61,929 bases of DNA from Candidatus Melainabacteria bacterium (GTDB lineage Bacteria; Cyanobacteriota; Vampirovibrionia; 2-02-FULL-35-15). The notes beneath the pieces are model-generated. The model ran no database searches. It saw nothing but the letters and a program-made list of their open reading frames with translations, and had not been told where the DNA came from. The translations under genes were made by a program, and so were the position numbers. The stretch covers positions 1 through 61,929 of the forward strand of contig JACQBQ010000023.1 of the NCBI GenBank assembly GCA_016201905.1, written 5' to 3'. Shown one piece after another: positions 53,121 to 60,550 of the stretch (the first letter of the stretch is position 1; each line of letters begins with the position of its first letter).

Positions 53121-54221
53121 ATGCTACTTCATACAATACGGATACTAAAAAATATAATTTTTATATATTTTTCAATATGTTTTTTATTTAACTTTATTTT
53201 TTTTGTTAATGAAAGCGCCTATGCCCAACCTGTATTAAAAGGAGGGATAAGAACTTTCATTGAAAAGGGACGTACTTTGGAAGTAAACCTAGGTACGCCA
53301 ATTAATTTTTATTATAGCCAGGCAGGTGATAAAGTTGCAGGCTATATAAGGGAAGATATTTTAATTGGTGATGATCTCTATATACCGGCTGGAAGCAGAG
53401 TCGATGGAATAATTACAGAAGTAAAAAAACCAAAACACTTTGGACAGGATGGTTCATTTGAAATTGATTTTAATGAAATAGTTACACCCGATGGTACTGC
53501 TATTCCTGTTTATGCTTCAGTTAGTACCGATACATCAAATGTTGCAGAAAAGGCTTCAAGTATATTAAGTTATGATGCAGCTCTAGTTGCCTATGGTACT
53601 TTTCATGGTTTAGTTGCAGGATTTCAATATGGTGGTTTACCGCTGGCAATAACAAGCCATGGAATAAGCCTGCTTGCAGGTGCTGGCATTGGTGCTAGTG
53701 CTGGTGTAATAGGTTCAATTGTAAGAGAAGGCAAGGTGCCTACCGTATTAAGTGGTGTCAACACAGATGTTTTACTAAAAAGTAATCTTTATATCTTTGG
53801 TGAGTTGCCAAATATAAAAGAAATAAAAAATAAAAAACAAGAAACTGAACAATATAAAGGATTTCGATTTTTTCCTCCTGTAAACAAGGATGAAATTGAA
53901 CTTGTAATAAATGAAATAAAAAAGAACCACAGTGGGGTTTATGGTGATTATATTGTTTTGAAATTTAATTTGAAAAACAATTCACAAAAAACGATTAATC
54001 TTTCAGATGTAGTTTTGCTAAGTGAAACTGAGTCTGGGCCTTTACATGCAGATTTGTTTTTATCAGGAACAGAGGCGCTAAAATCAGTGAAGCCATCTAG
54101 TGAAATAAATGCTTCTCTGGCTTTTATTCTTTTAAATAAAAATAAGATAAGTGATTATTCTCTTGTAGTTATTGATCCTTTGGACAGAAAAGAAATTGTG
54201 AAGATGCCGTTGAAGGAATAA
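53121..54221 (+). CDS. exported glycine-zipper/VirB10-like-domain protein, paralogue of 18.6-19.3 kb gene
   Basis: A 366-residue exported protein. Signal peptide at about 10-35. A beta domain (about 50-140, FYYSQAGDKVAGYIRED, IPAGSRVDGIITEV, DFNEIVTPDGTAIPVYASV) parallels the 254-residue protein at 18.6 kb. A Gly/Ala zipper region (about 165-200, HGISLLAGAGIGASAGVIGS) follows. A 140-residue C-terminal domain (FRFFPPVNKDEIELVIN to VVIDPLDRK) is extra and reads as a separate beta domain. Function unknown; it may form an envelope channel or scaffold. Confidence 0.7.
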   Translation: MLLHTIRILKNIIFIYFSICFLFNFIFFVNESAYAQPVLKGGIRTFIEKGRTLEVNLGTPINFYYSQAGDKVAGYIREDILIGDDLYIPAGSRVDGIITEVKKPKHFGQDGSFEIDFNEIVTPDGTAIPVYASVSTDTSNVAEKASSILSYDAALVAYGTFHGLVAGFQYGGLPLAITSHGISLLAGAGIGASAGVIGSIVREGKVPTVLSGVNTDVLLKSNLYIFGELPNIKEIKNKKQETEQYKGFRFFPPVNKDEIELVINEIKKNHSGVYGDYIVLKFNLKNNSQKTINLSDVVLLSETESGPLHADLFLSGTEALKSVKPSSEINASLAFILLNKNKISDYSLVVIDPLDRKEIVKMPLKE

Positions 54222-54230
54222 AATGTTTTA

Positions 54231-54359
54231 CGTCATTGCGAGAAGCGCAGCGACCCACTCCGACTTGTCGGAGACGAGGCGAGCGAAGCAATCTCAATAT
54301 TGTGAATAAGTTAGTGAGATTGCCACGTCGTCCGCCTAGGCGGACTCCTCGCAATGACG
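54231..54359. repeat. CGTCATTGCGAG palindromic repeat, copy C
   Basis: Outer arms CGTCATTGCGAG (54231-54242) and CTCGCAATGACG (54348-54359). Compared with copy B it carries an additional palindrome, CTCCGACTTGTCGGAG (about 54258-54273), inserted on its 5' side. It shares GTCCGCCTAGGCGGAC with copy B. Its end overlaps a possible ilvE -35 box. Confidence 0.9.
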
Positions 54360-54382
54360 TGTTACCGTAGCCCTGTTATAAT
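54354..54382 (+). promoter_or_regulatory. candidate promoter of the aminotransferase gene
   Basis: ATGACG (54354-54359, four of six matches to TTGACA) is the last six bases of repeat copy C. TATAAT (54377-54382) follows at 17-base spacing. The start codon chosen at 54418 has GGAG upstream. Confidence 0.45.
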
Positions 54383-54417
54383 ATCTAACCATGACTAAAC
54401 AAACATTGGAGAAAAAA

Positions 54418-55377
54418 ATGGTTTTAAAAGAAGGAACTGATCTTGATTCAATTGCTTATTTTAACGAAAAGTTTATTCCTCTTCGAGAAGCAAATATAAA
54501 TATTATGACTCATGCATTTCAGTATGGCACTGGTGTATTTGAAGGAATTAAAGGTTACTGGAATGCTAGCGAAAAACAAATGTATCTTTTTAAAATGAAA
54601 GAGCATTACATCAGGCTTTTAAATAGCTGTAAACTCTTAAGGCTTGAGCCAACTAAATCGGTTGATGAGCTTTGCAAAATCACAATTGAACTAATGCAAA
54701 AAAATAATCCGACTTGCGATATGTACATTAGACCAAATATTTATAAAGCAGGGTTAGTTATCGGTCCAGTGCTTCTAAATAATGAGGGAAGGAAAAATCC
54801 TACAGCTCTTTCGATTTATACAATACCAATGGGTGATTATGTAGACACTGCAAAGGGTCTGCATGTCTGTGTTTCAAACTGGATAAGAGTAGATGACAAT
54901 GCAATACCAGCACGTGGGAAAATCCAAGGCAGTTATGTAAACACTGCACTAGCTAAAACAGATGCTCTTCTAAATGGTTTTGATGATGCAATTGTTTTAA
55001 CACAGGACGGACATGTCTCAGAAGGCAGTGCAATGAATTTATTTATTGTGCGTGATGGAAAGTTAGTTACCACTCCTGTAAATGAAAACATCTTAGAAGG
55101 AATTACCAGGGCTACAGTAATGGAGCTTGCAAAAAACGAATTTAATTTAGATACGGAAATAAGAAAAATCGACAGAACAGAACTGTATGTATGTGATGAG
55201 GTCTTTTTCTGTGGAACAGCTGCTCAAGTAAGCCCAATAACTATGGTGGATCATAGATCGGTAGGAAATGGAAAAATAGGACCAATTAGTAAAAAACTTC
55301 AGGACTTATATTTTGAAGTAGTACGCGGACATAAAAAAGAATATAGAAATTGGTGTGCCTCAGTATTTAATAAATAA
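54418..55377 (+). CDS. ilvE: branched-chain amino acid aminotransferase
   Basis: A 319-residue PLP fold-type IV aminotransferase acting last in Ile, Leu and Val synthesis. The PLP Lys is in ARGKIQGSYVNTALAKTDALLNG (about 166-188, location). LTQDGHVSEGSAMNLFIV and the HAFQYGTGVFEGIKGYW block (about 35-51) are the family signature. A longer frame starts nine codons upstream, but TATAAT lies there and GGAG precedes ATG 54418. ilvD, in the same pathway, is at 57.1 kb. Confidence 0.88.
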   Translation: MVLKEGTDLDSIAYFNEKFIPLREANINIMTHAFQYGTGVFEGIKGYWNASEKQMYLFKMKEHYIRLLNSCKLLRLEPTKSVDELCKITIELMQKNNPTCDMYIRPNIYKAGLVIGPVLLNNEGRKNPTALSIYTIPMGDYVDTAKGLHVCVSNWIRVDDNAIPARGKIQGSYVNTALAKTDALLNGFDDAIVLTQDGHVSEGSAMNLFIVRDGKLVTTPVNENILEGITRATVMELAKNEFNLDTEIRKIDRTELYVCDEVFFCGTAAQVSPITMVDHRSVGNGKIGPISKKLQDLYFEVVRGHKKEYRNWCASVFNK

Positions 55378-55416
55378 AAAATTACTTCTTCCTAGCCAGC
55401 CATCCACTTAAGAGCT

Positions 55417-55830
55417 TTATTTTTCCTGTGCAGCTTTATATTTAGCTAATGCTTGTGCCTCAAGAACTTTAGTAAGACCTTCTAATAGATTCTCTCCTGA
55501 GTAATACTCTCTGTTATGATACAAAGTAACAATCATATTTCTAACATCTTGTTCTTCTTCTGGTGATATATGGTTATTTCCATCTCTATCAAATTCTTTT
55601 ATGGCTTCAATTGATTTTAGTCCTTGTGGAAGATAATATAGCCGGTTGTCTGTACTATAATCGCAATATTTACTTAATCTTGGATCTTTATAAGCTAAAT
55701 TTTCTCTTCGCTCTGGAGTAATAGCATTTCCTAATTTTTGCCAATCTACATCACGAGAAAAATAACCACCGGTAGCTAAAGCTATTCCTGTAATGCCAGC
55801 ACCTACATACTTACCGATTGACATTGCCAT
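55417..55830 (-). CDS. small EF-hand protein
   Basis: A 137-residue protein with a short N-terminal hydrophobic segment (VGAGITGIALATGGYF, about 9-24), so probably anchored or exported. One canonical EF-hand loop lies at residues 81-92 (DRDGNNHISPEE, ligand positions D-D-N-H-S-E). Third EF-hand gene of the window (2.4 and 9.5 kb are the others). The start may be at either of two ATGs (MAMS). Function unknown. Confidence 0.65.
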   Translation of the reverse strand: MAMSIGKYVGAGITGIALATGGYFSRDVDWQKLGNAITPERRENLAYKDPRLSKYCDYSTDNRLYYLPQGLKSIEAIKEFDRDGNNHISPEEEQDVRNMIVTLYHNREYYSGENLLEGLTKVLEAQALAKYKAAQEK

Positions 55831-55988
55831 AATTTCCCCCTTAAAAAATTTTTATAATTTATTAAAAACTAAAAATATCTTACCAACCTTGTAAAAAAAA
55901 AGAAATTATTGCTACTAGATTATGTTACCTTAATCGATAAAATATTAGGAATTCTATTTTTTCCTAGCCCAGACCAATCTGTTTTATA

Positions 55989-56330
55989 TTACCATCCATA
56001 AGGACCTATGATGGGTGGGCGAGGATATAGTGGACTTACTGGATTTAATGGGTTAAGAAGATTTGTCGGATCGCCTAAGCCACCATCAGGTCTTGCTATT
56101 GGGGTATTGGTATCGATGCCACCACTCATCCAGGTTATCACACCACCTAAAAGAAGACCTGCAGCTAATGCTGCTCCAGTAATTATAAAAGCTTCTTTAC
56201 TACCATCACTTTCTTCACCTTCTACTTTTTTCACACCATCTTTTTTCACTTCATTATTTGCACCACTTGGAATGGAACCAGATCTTCTATTAACAGGCTT
56301 AGCTACTCCATCTACAACTCTAACTAACAT
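55989..56330 (-). CDS. hypothetical single-pass membrane protein
   Basis: A 113-residue protein. A polar, basic N-terminus (about 1-48) is followed by one membrane helix (about 49-68, FIITGAALAAGLLLGGVITW) and a Pro/Asn-rich C-terminus (LLNPLNPVSPLYPRPPIIG). No recognised family. Upstream of the promoter-less methyltransferase gene on the same strand. No gene seen in the 158-bp gap before 55831. Confidence 0.5.
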   Translation of the reverse strand: MLVRVVDGVAKPVNRRSGSIPSGANNEVKKDGVKKVEGEESDGSKEAFIITGAALAAGLLLGGVITWMSGGIDTNTPIARPDGGLGDPTNLLNPLNPVSPLYPRPPIIGPYGW

Positions 56331-56425
56331 AGATTTTTCTCCTTAAATATTTTTAAACAACTATAAAACAAATTAAAAGTAAGTATAACAGAGTTATTAA
56401 AAGCTTGGGTTAATAAAAGTTAATC

Positions 56426-57085
56426 TTATTTTTTCCGAGCCCAGACCAGCCTACTTCCATAATTGTTTTTGTCAAAAGATAAAATATCAAAATTTGAAAG
56501 TAGTTCTTTTAGTTCATTGTCAGAATAATTTCTAAGCATCATCCCCTGACGCATTTGATCGGTGTAAACATGTGTAGAATCACTCAGCTCAAAATACTCT
56601 CCTTTGCCTGAACCTACTTGATCAAAGCAGGCAAATAAAAATCCTTTTTCAGTTAAAATCTTATGGACTTTTTCAAATAATACTTTTGCTTGATCGAATC
56701 TAAAGTGTTCCAGAACAGAATTGCAAACCACTGCATCAAAAGAATTTTCTTTAAAAGGCAGATTTAAAAGATCACCGACCAAAAAATTTACTTTTGCATT
56801 ATCTTCGCTTGCCCAGGTTTTTCCAAGCTCAACTGCTGGCTTTGCAATATCAATTCCTGTAACATCAAAACCATACTTTGATATGAAAATTGAAAGCCAT
56901 CCTGAACCGCAGCCTAAATCTAAAACTTTTTTTACCTGATACTTTTTCAGCTTCCGTGTAATTTCATGAATGTATGGAAGCTTTGGCAGTTCTTTGTGGG
57001 GCTTGCTAACTCTTTTCCAGGCTTCGTCCCAAAACTTGAGATTTTCTTCGTAGATTTTACTTATATCATTTTGTGTAGTGGTCAT
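56426..57085 (-). CDS. class I SAM-dependent methyltransferase
   Basis: A 219-residue methyltransferase. Motif I is [19 protein letters not shown] (about 55-73), followed by the acidic end of strand 2 ([11 protein letters not shown]) and CNSVLEHF (motif IV/post-I region, about 116-123). The substrate is not evident; the HVYTDQMRQ segment is family-like only. Start codon close to the divergent ilvD gene (57 bp gap). Confidence 0.85.
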   Translation of the reverse strand: MTTTQNDISKIYEENLKFWDEAWKRVSKPHKELPKLPYIHEITRKLKKYQVKKVLDLGCGSGWLSIFISKYGFDVTGIDIAKPAVELGKTWASEDNAKVNFLVGDLLNLPFKENSFDAVVCNSVLEHFRFDQAKVLFEKVHKILTEKGFLFACFDQVGSGKGEYFELSDSTHVYTDQMRQGMMLRNYSDNELKELLSNFDILSFDKNNYGSRLVWARKK

Positions 57086-57141
57086 ATGTCAGCTATAATC
57101 TAACATATAAAACCTTACAGAGCAAGAATAAAGAGAGCCAA

Positions 57142-58857
57142 GTGAAACCAGACTTAAAAAAACAAAGTAAAACAATAACCAGTGGACCAGAGAGAGCACC
57201 CCACAGAGCGTTTCACCGTGCAATGGGGCTTGGTGATAAAGAGCTTAGTCAGCCTTTTATTGGAGTTGCCAGTACATGGAATGAAGCTACCCCATGTAAC
57301 TTAACTTTGAAAGATCAAGCTTATGCCATTAAAAAATCTATTATTTCAAATGGTGGAACACCACGAGAATTTGTGACGATTTCTGTAAGCGATGGAATTG
57401 CAATGGGTCATGAAGGAATGAAATCCTCGCTTGTCAGTAGGGAAATTATTGCTGATTCTGTAGAGCTTATGATGCGAGCTCATTGTTATGACGGGTGGGT
57501 TGGAATTGCTGGTTGTGATAAAAGTCTTCCTGGCATGATGATGGCAATGGCTAGATTAAATCTGCCAGCCATATTTTTATATGGTGGAACTATTATGCCG
57601 GGGAAGTACAAAGGAAAAGATTTGACCATAGTCGATGTGTACGAAGCAGTTGGTGAACATAATGTAGGTAAAATTTCAGATGAAGAACTATATCAGATCG
57701 AGTGCAATGCATGTCCTGGTGCTGGTTCGTGTGGAGGGCAGTTTACGGCAAATACCATGGCATGTGTAGCTGAAGCTATTGGAATAGCACTTCTGGGAAG
57801 CAGTTCTTATCCGGCAGTTGATCCTGATCGGGCAAAAATCCATAAAATTGTTGGTGAAAGGATAATGCATCTTCTAAAAGAAGAAATTTGTCCAAGAGAC
57901 ATAATGACAAAAAAAGCTTTTGAAAATGCAGCAAGAATTGTTGCAGCAACAGGTGGTTCTACAAATGCGGTTTTACATCTTCCTGCTATGGCACATGAAG
58001 CTGGGATTAAATTTTCTCTTGAAGACTTGGATAAAATTTTTCAAGAAACGCCTTATTTTGTAGACTTAAAACCAGGCGGAAAATACGTAGCATATGATGT
58101 TCACAAGGTTGGGGGAATACCTGTGATTTTAAAACAACTTTTAGATATAGGACTGCTGCATGGAGATTGTCTGACTGTTAGCGGAAAAACTCACAATGAA
58201 AATTTAAAAAATATAAAACTTACACCAAATCAAGACGTAATACTGCCCATAGAAAAATCTTTAAATAAAACTGGTGGTGTAAAAATCTTAAAAGGAAATC
58301 TTGCACCAGATGGAGCTGTAATAAAAGTGGCAGGATTAAAAAAATTAACTTACCGTGGACCTGCAAAAATATTTAACAGTGAACAGGATTGTTTTGAAGC
58401 AATTATAGAGAAAAAAATTAAGCCGGGTGACGTGGTGGTAATACGCTATGAAGGACCGAAAGGCGGGCCTGGTATGCGTGAAATGCTTTCTGTAACTGCA
58501 GCACTGTACGGTCAAGGGCTTGGAACTGAATGTGCGCTAATTACAGATGGAAGATTTAGTGGTGGAACTCGTGGACTTATGATAGGACATGTAAGTCCTG
58601 AAGCGTATGTAGGCGGACCGATTGCACTGATTCAGGATGGAGATATTATAGAAATCAATGCTGAAAAAGGAACGATTTCAGTGGAATTACCCTACAGTGA
58701 ATTAAAACAAAGGAAAAGTAAATGGAGTCCACCAAAACCAAATTACACATCAGGAGTTTTAGCAAAATATGCAAAGCTAGTTGGGAGTGCAAGAGACGGT
58801 GCTGTTACTAATTTAAAATTAGATGTAGAAGCATTACATGCAATGCCTCTACCGTAG
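57142..58857 (+). CDS. ilvD: dihydroxy-acid dehydratase
   Basis: A 571-residue Fe-S dehydratase that makes 2-oxo acids for Ile, Val and pantoate. Cluster Cys are in [20 protein letters not shown] (location about 126-145) and [19 protein letters not shown] (about 190-208). The substrate-binding [11 protein letters not shown] lies near residue 470. The start is GTG at 57142, with GAGAG upstream. Full length. ilvE lies 2 kb upstream on the same strand with three opposite-strand genes between. Confidence 0.95.
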   Translation: MKPDLKKQSKTITSGPERAPHRAFHRAMGLGDKELSQPFIGVASTWNEATPCNLTLKDQAYAIKKSIISNGGTPREFVTISVSDGIAMGHEGMKSSLVSREIIADSVELMMRAHCYDGWVGIAGCDKSLPGMMMAMARLNLPAIFLYGGTIMPGKYKGKDLTIVDVYEAVGEHNVGKISDEELYQIECNACPGAGSCGGQFTANTMACVAEAIGIALLGSSSYPAVDPDRAKIHKIVGERIMHLLKEEICPRDIMTKKAFENAARIVAATGGSTNAVLHLPAMAHEAGIKFSLEDLDKIFQETPYFVDLKPGGKYVAYDVHKVGGIPVILKQLLDIGLLHGDCLTVSGKTHNENLKNIKLTPNQDVILPIEKSLNKTGGVKILKGNLAPDGAVIKVAGLKKLTYRGPAKIFNSEQDCFEAIIEKKIKPGDVVVIRYEGPKGGPGMREMLSVTAALYGQGLGTECALITDGRFSGGTRGLMIGHVSPEAYVGGPIALIQDGDIIEINAEKGTISVELPYSELKQRKSKWSPPKPNYTSGVLAKYAKLVGSARDGAVTNLKLDVEALHAMPLP

Positions 58858-58905
58858 GTTATAATTGAATTTGTTTTTCTGAATCCTGATTCTCTAAAAC
58901 GATAT

Positions 58906-58979
58906 GGCAGTTGTCGCCAAGTGGTTAAGGCCCCGGGTTGTGGTCCCGGTATTCGCGGGTTCGACTCCCGTCAGCTGCC
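58906..58979 (+). tRNA. tRNA-His (anticodon GTG)
   Basis: Acceptor, D, anticodon and T arms all fold. The anticodon loop reads TTGTGGT (anticodon GTG). The extra G at position -1 (58906) pairs with discriminator C73 (58979), the hallmark of histidine tRNA. T stem GCGGG/CCCGT with TTCGACT loop. CCA is not encoded. An accessory island begins directly downstream. Confidence 0.95.
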
Positions 58980-59021
58980 CAGGTATATTTACAAGTTAGG
59001 GTATAATAAAAGTAAACTACT

Positions 59022-59285
59022 ATGAAAAAGAAACAATACAAAGTAAAAATTGAAAATGGAAATATAATTCCTCTTGAATCAATTGATACAGGTGAATCAA
59101 GAGAAGGGATTGTTGTTTTTTTTGATAAGGATGAATCTCCTGGGTACCAATCTAAACCTGTATGGGAAGCTTTTGATGAAATCATGAAAGATGTTCCTAA
59201 AGAAGAATTTAAGAAACTTCCAACAGATGGAGCACTTGAGCATGATCACTACATTTACGGTACACCAAAGAAAAATAAAAAATGA
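59022..59285 (+). CDS. VapB-like antitoxin (partner of PIN toxin)
   Basis: An 87-residue small protein. The C-terminal part (VPKEEFKKLPTDGALEHDHYIYGTPKK, about 57-83, location) is a hallmark of antitoxins paired with PIN-domain toxins in cyanobacteria and relatives, with the LPTD...DHYxYG motif that occupies the toxin. Its last four bases overlap the toxin start (ATGA), typical of TA modules. N-terminal half is a short strand-rich DNA-binding-type region of uncertain fold. Confidence 0.75.
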   Translation: MKKKQYKVKIENGNIIPLESIDTGESREGIVVFFDKDESPGYQSKPVWEAFDEIMKDVPKEEFKKLPTDGALEHDHYIYGTPKKNKK

Positions 59286-59701
59286 AAAAAGTTTTTGCAG
59301 ATACTAGCTACTGGATTGCACTTGCAAATCCTAATGACAGCCTTCACAAAATAGCAAAAGATTTAAGTAAGTCATTAAAGAGTGTAACTATAACAACTAC
59401 AGATGAAGTGCTTAGGGAATTACTAACTTATTTTTCATCGAAATATGGAAGCACATTCCGTCAAAAAGCAGCACAGATGGTGCGTTACATATTGAATGAG
59501 CTAACTATTGAAGTTATCCCTCAAACTAGAGAATCTTTTTTGTCTGGGCTAGAATTATATGAAAAGTGACCTGATAAAGAATATAGTTTTGTGGATTGTA
59601 TTTCAATGGATGTTATGAGAAGGTTGGATATTAAAGAGGCACTTACAGGCGATATTCACTTCACTCAAGAAAACTTTATAGCAAGCTTAGTAAAGAAATA
59701 A
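59282..59701 (+). pseudogene. PIN-domain toxin interrupted by in-frame TGA
   Basis: The frame runs 140 codons from ATG 59282 to TAA 59699-59701 but is cut by TGA at 59567-59569 after 95 residues. The second part continues PDKEYSFVDCISMDVMRRL and TGDIHFTQENF. All PIN acidic sites remain: Asp in FADTSYW, Glu in DEVLREL, Asp in VDCISM, Asp in TGDIHF. The family normally has Arg (RPDKEYS) where the TGA stands, so a CGA-to-TGA change is likely. Antitoxin overlaps by 4 bp. Confidence 0.85.
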
Positions 59702-59703
59702 AA

Positions 59704-59784
59704 CTAAGCCACATCCCTATAATCAGGAATAAATAAATGCCATATATATTCTTTTATTCTGTTTTGAACACTTATGATGCTACC
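59704..59784 (-). pseudogene. C-terminal remnant of an unknown gene, copy 1
   Basis: Read on the minus strand, a 26-residue tail VQNRIKEYIWHLFIPDYRDVA ends at TAG (59706-59704), with a stop just upstream. It matches a second fragment at 60.35-60.43 kb (RIKxxxxxLFIPDYR). The corresponding DNA, 23 bp (59714-59736), is identical in both. The parent gene is not in the window. Confidence 0.55.
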
Positions 59785-59795
59785 CTAAGCTAGAT

Positions 59796-60053
59796 TTACA
59801 AAATATTTTGTGCCACTCTATGAATTAATTCTGAAATCAAAGTTTGGTATTTTACCTTGAATCTTTTAGCAGCTTGCTTAATAGTTTCAAGATCCCTTTG
59901 ATTTACTCGAATGTTTAGTACTGCGTCTTTTTTTCTCGTAGCAAGTGAATTTACAATTTCTTCAAACTCCTTTTTACTTACACTTCTGTATTCACCATTT
60001 ATCAGGGCATCTTCAATTTCTTTTTCTTGTTTAGTAAGTTTAATTTTTCTCAT
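59796..60053 (-). CDS. CopG/BrnA-type antitoxin (ribbon-helix-helix)
   Basis: An 85-residue protein. The C-terminal half (VLNIRVNQRDLETIKQAAKRFKVKYQTLISELIHR, about 45-80, location) is a ribbon-helix-helix DNA-binding domain with the KYQTLISELIH pattern of BrnA-like antitoxins. It overlaps the start of the upstream toxin by 4 bp (toxin first), a BrnTA-type order, and would repress the pair's own promoter. Confidence 0.75.
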   Translation of the reverse strand: MRKIKLTKQEKEIEDALINGEYRSVSKKEFEEIVNSLATRKKDAVLNIRVNQRDLETIKQAAKRFKVKYQTLISELIHRVAQNIL

Positions 60054-60322
60054 TTTTTCTCCTTTTTATAAATCTTTGTGTATTTTCTACTTGGATACAA
60101 AGTTTTCAAAAATACTCCTTTTTCACTTTGCACAAACGGAACTACCCAAATATATCTTTTATATTCAAAGAGCATCATATTTTGAGATTCATTCTTTGGA
60201 TGTCTCATTACGTCAACAAGTTTTGACTTAATAATTTCATCAAAAGAAACTCCTCGCGTTTTCTTCAATCTTTCACTCTTTAATGTGTTCCATTTAATTT
60301 CCAGCACAATTACATTATACAA
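60050..60322 (-). CDS. BrnT-like type II toxin
   Basis: A 90-residue protein with a RelE-like fold signature: IKWNTLKSERLKKTRGVSFDEI (about 9-30, location), then a conserved HPKNESQNMM and YIWVVPFVQSEKGVFLKTLYPSRKYTK. This resembles BrnT-type ribonuclease toxins whose genes precede a CopG/BrnA antitoxin, as here. Active-site residues cannot be confirmed by eye. No ribosome binding site is strong. The pair is flanked by the two similar gene-tail remnants. Confidence 0.7.
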   Translation of the reverse strand: MYNVIVLEIKWNTLKSERLKKTRGVSFDEIIKSKLVDVMRHPKNESQNMMLFEYKRYIWVVPFVQSEKGVFLKTLYPSRKYTKIYKKEKK

Positions 60323-60348
60323 TACTTTTGTATAGACAATAAAATAAT

Positions 60349-60365
60349 AAGCTTCTAAGAAGCTT
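60349..60365. repeat. short palindrome AAGCTTCT/AGAAGCTT
   Basis: AAGCTTCT (60349-60356) and AGAAGCTT (60358-60365) flank one base. It overlaps the end of the second gene-tail remnant and lies just upstream of the toxin gene; it could be a small hairpin or operator. Confidence 0.4.
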
Positions 60366-60433
60366 CCCTATAATCAGGAATAAATAAGTTTTCTGTAAAG
60401 TTCTTAATCCTGGTTCCCGCCCACTTTGTCATA
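60355..60433 (-). pseudogene. C-terminal remnant of an unknown gene, copy 2, truncated by IS
   Basis: Minus-strand frame reading KWAGTRIKNFTENLFIPDYRE then AS and TAG (60357-60355). The upstream end is cut off exactly where the IS left inverted repeat starts (60434). It is homologous to the tail at 59.7 kb, so the IS appears to have interrupted or replaced the body of this gene. Confidence 0.6.
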
Positions 60434-60447
60434 TGTGTCAACTTAAG
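60434..60447 (+). repeat. IS left terminal inverted repeat
   Basis: TGTGTCAACTTAAG, exact reverse complement of the window's last 14 bases. Confidence 0.9.
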
Positions 60448-60550
60448 AGCTGAAAAATTACGATCAAATTAAGTCAATTGTTATTAAAGGCCACTTTTTT
60501 GAAACTTCAGATGTCACTTACAGCAAAAAAAATATCCAAAGGACTTAACT

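Noticed and set aside
59282-59701. TGA read through as an amino acid (alternative code or selenocysteine)
   Set aside because: TGA is the true stop of several clean genes here (trpC, purC-purS, transposase), and no selenocysteine element is seen; nonsense mutation is simpler.
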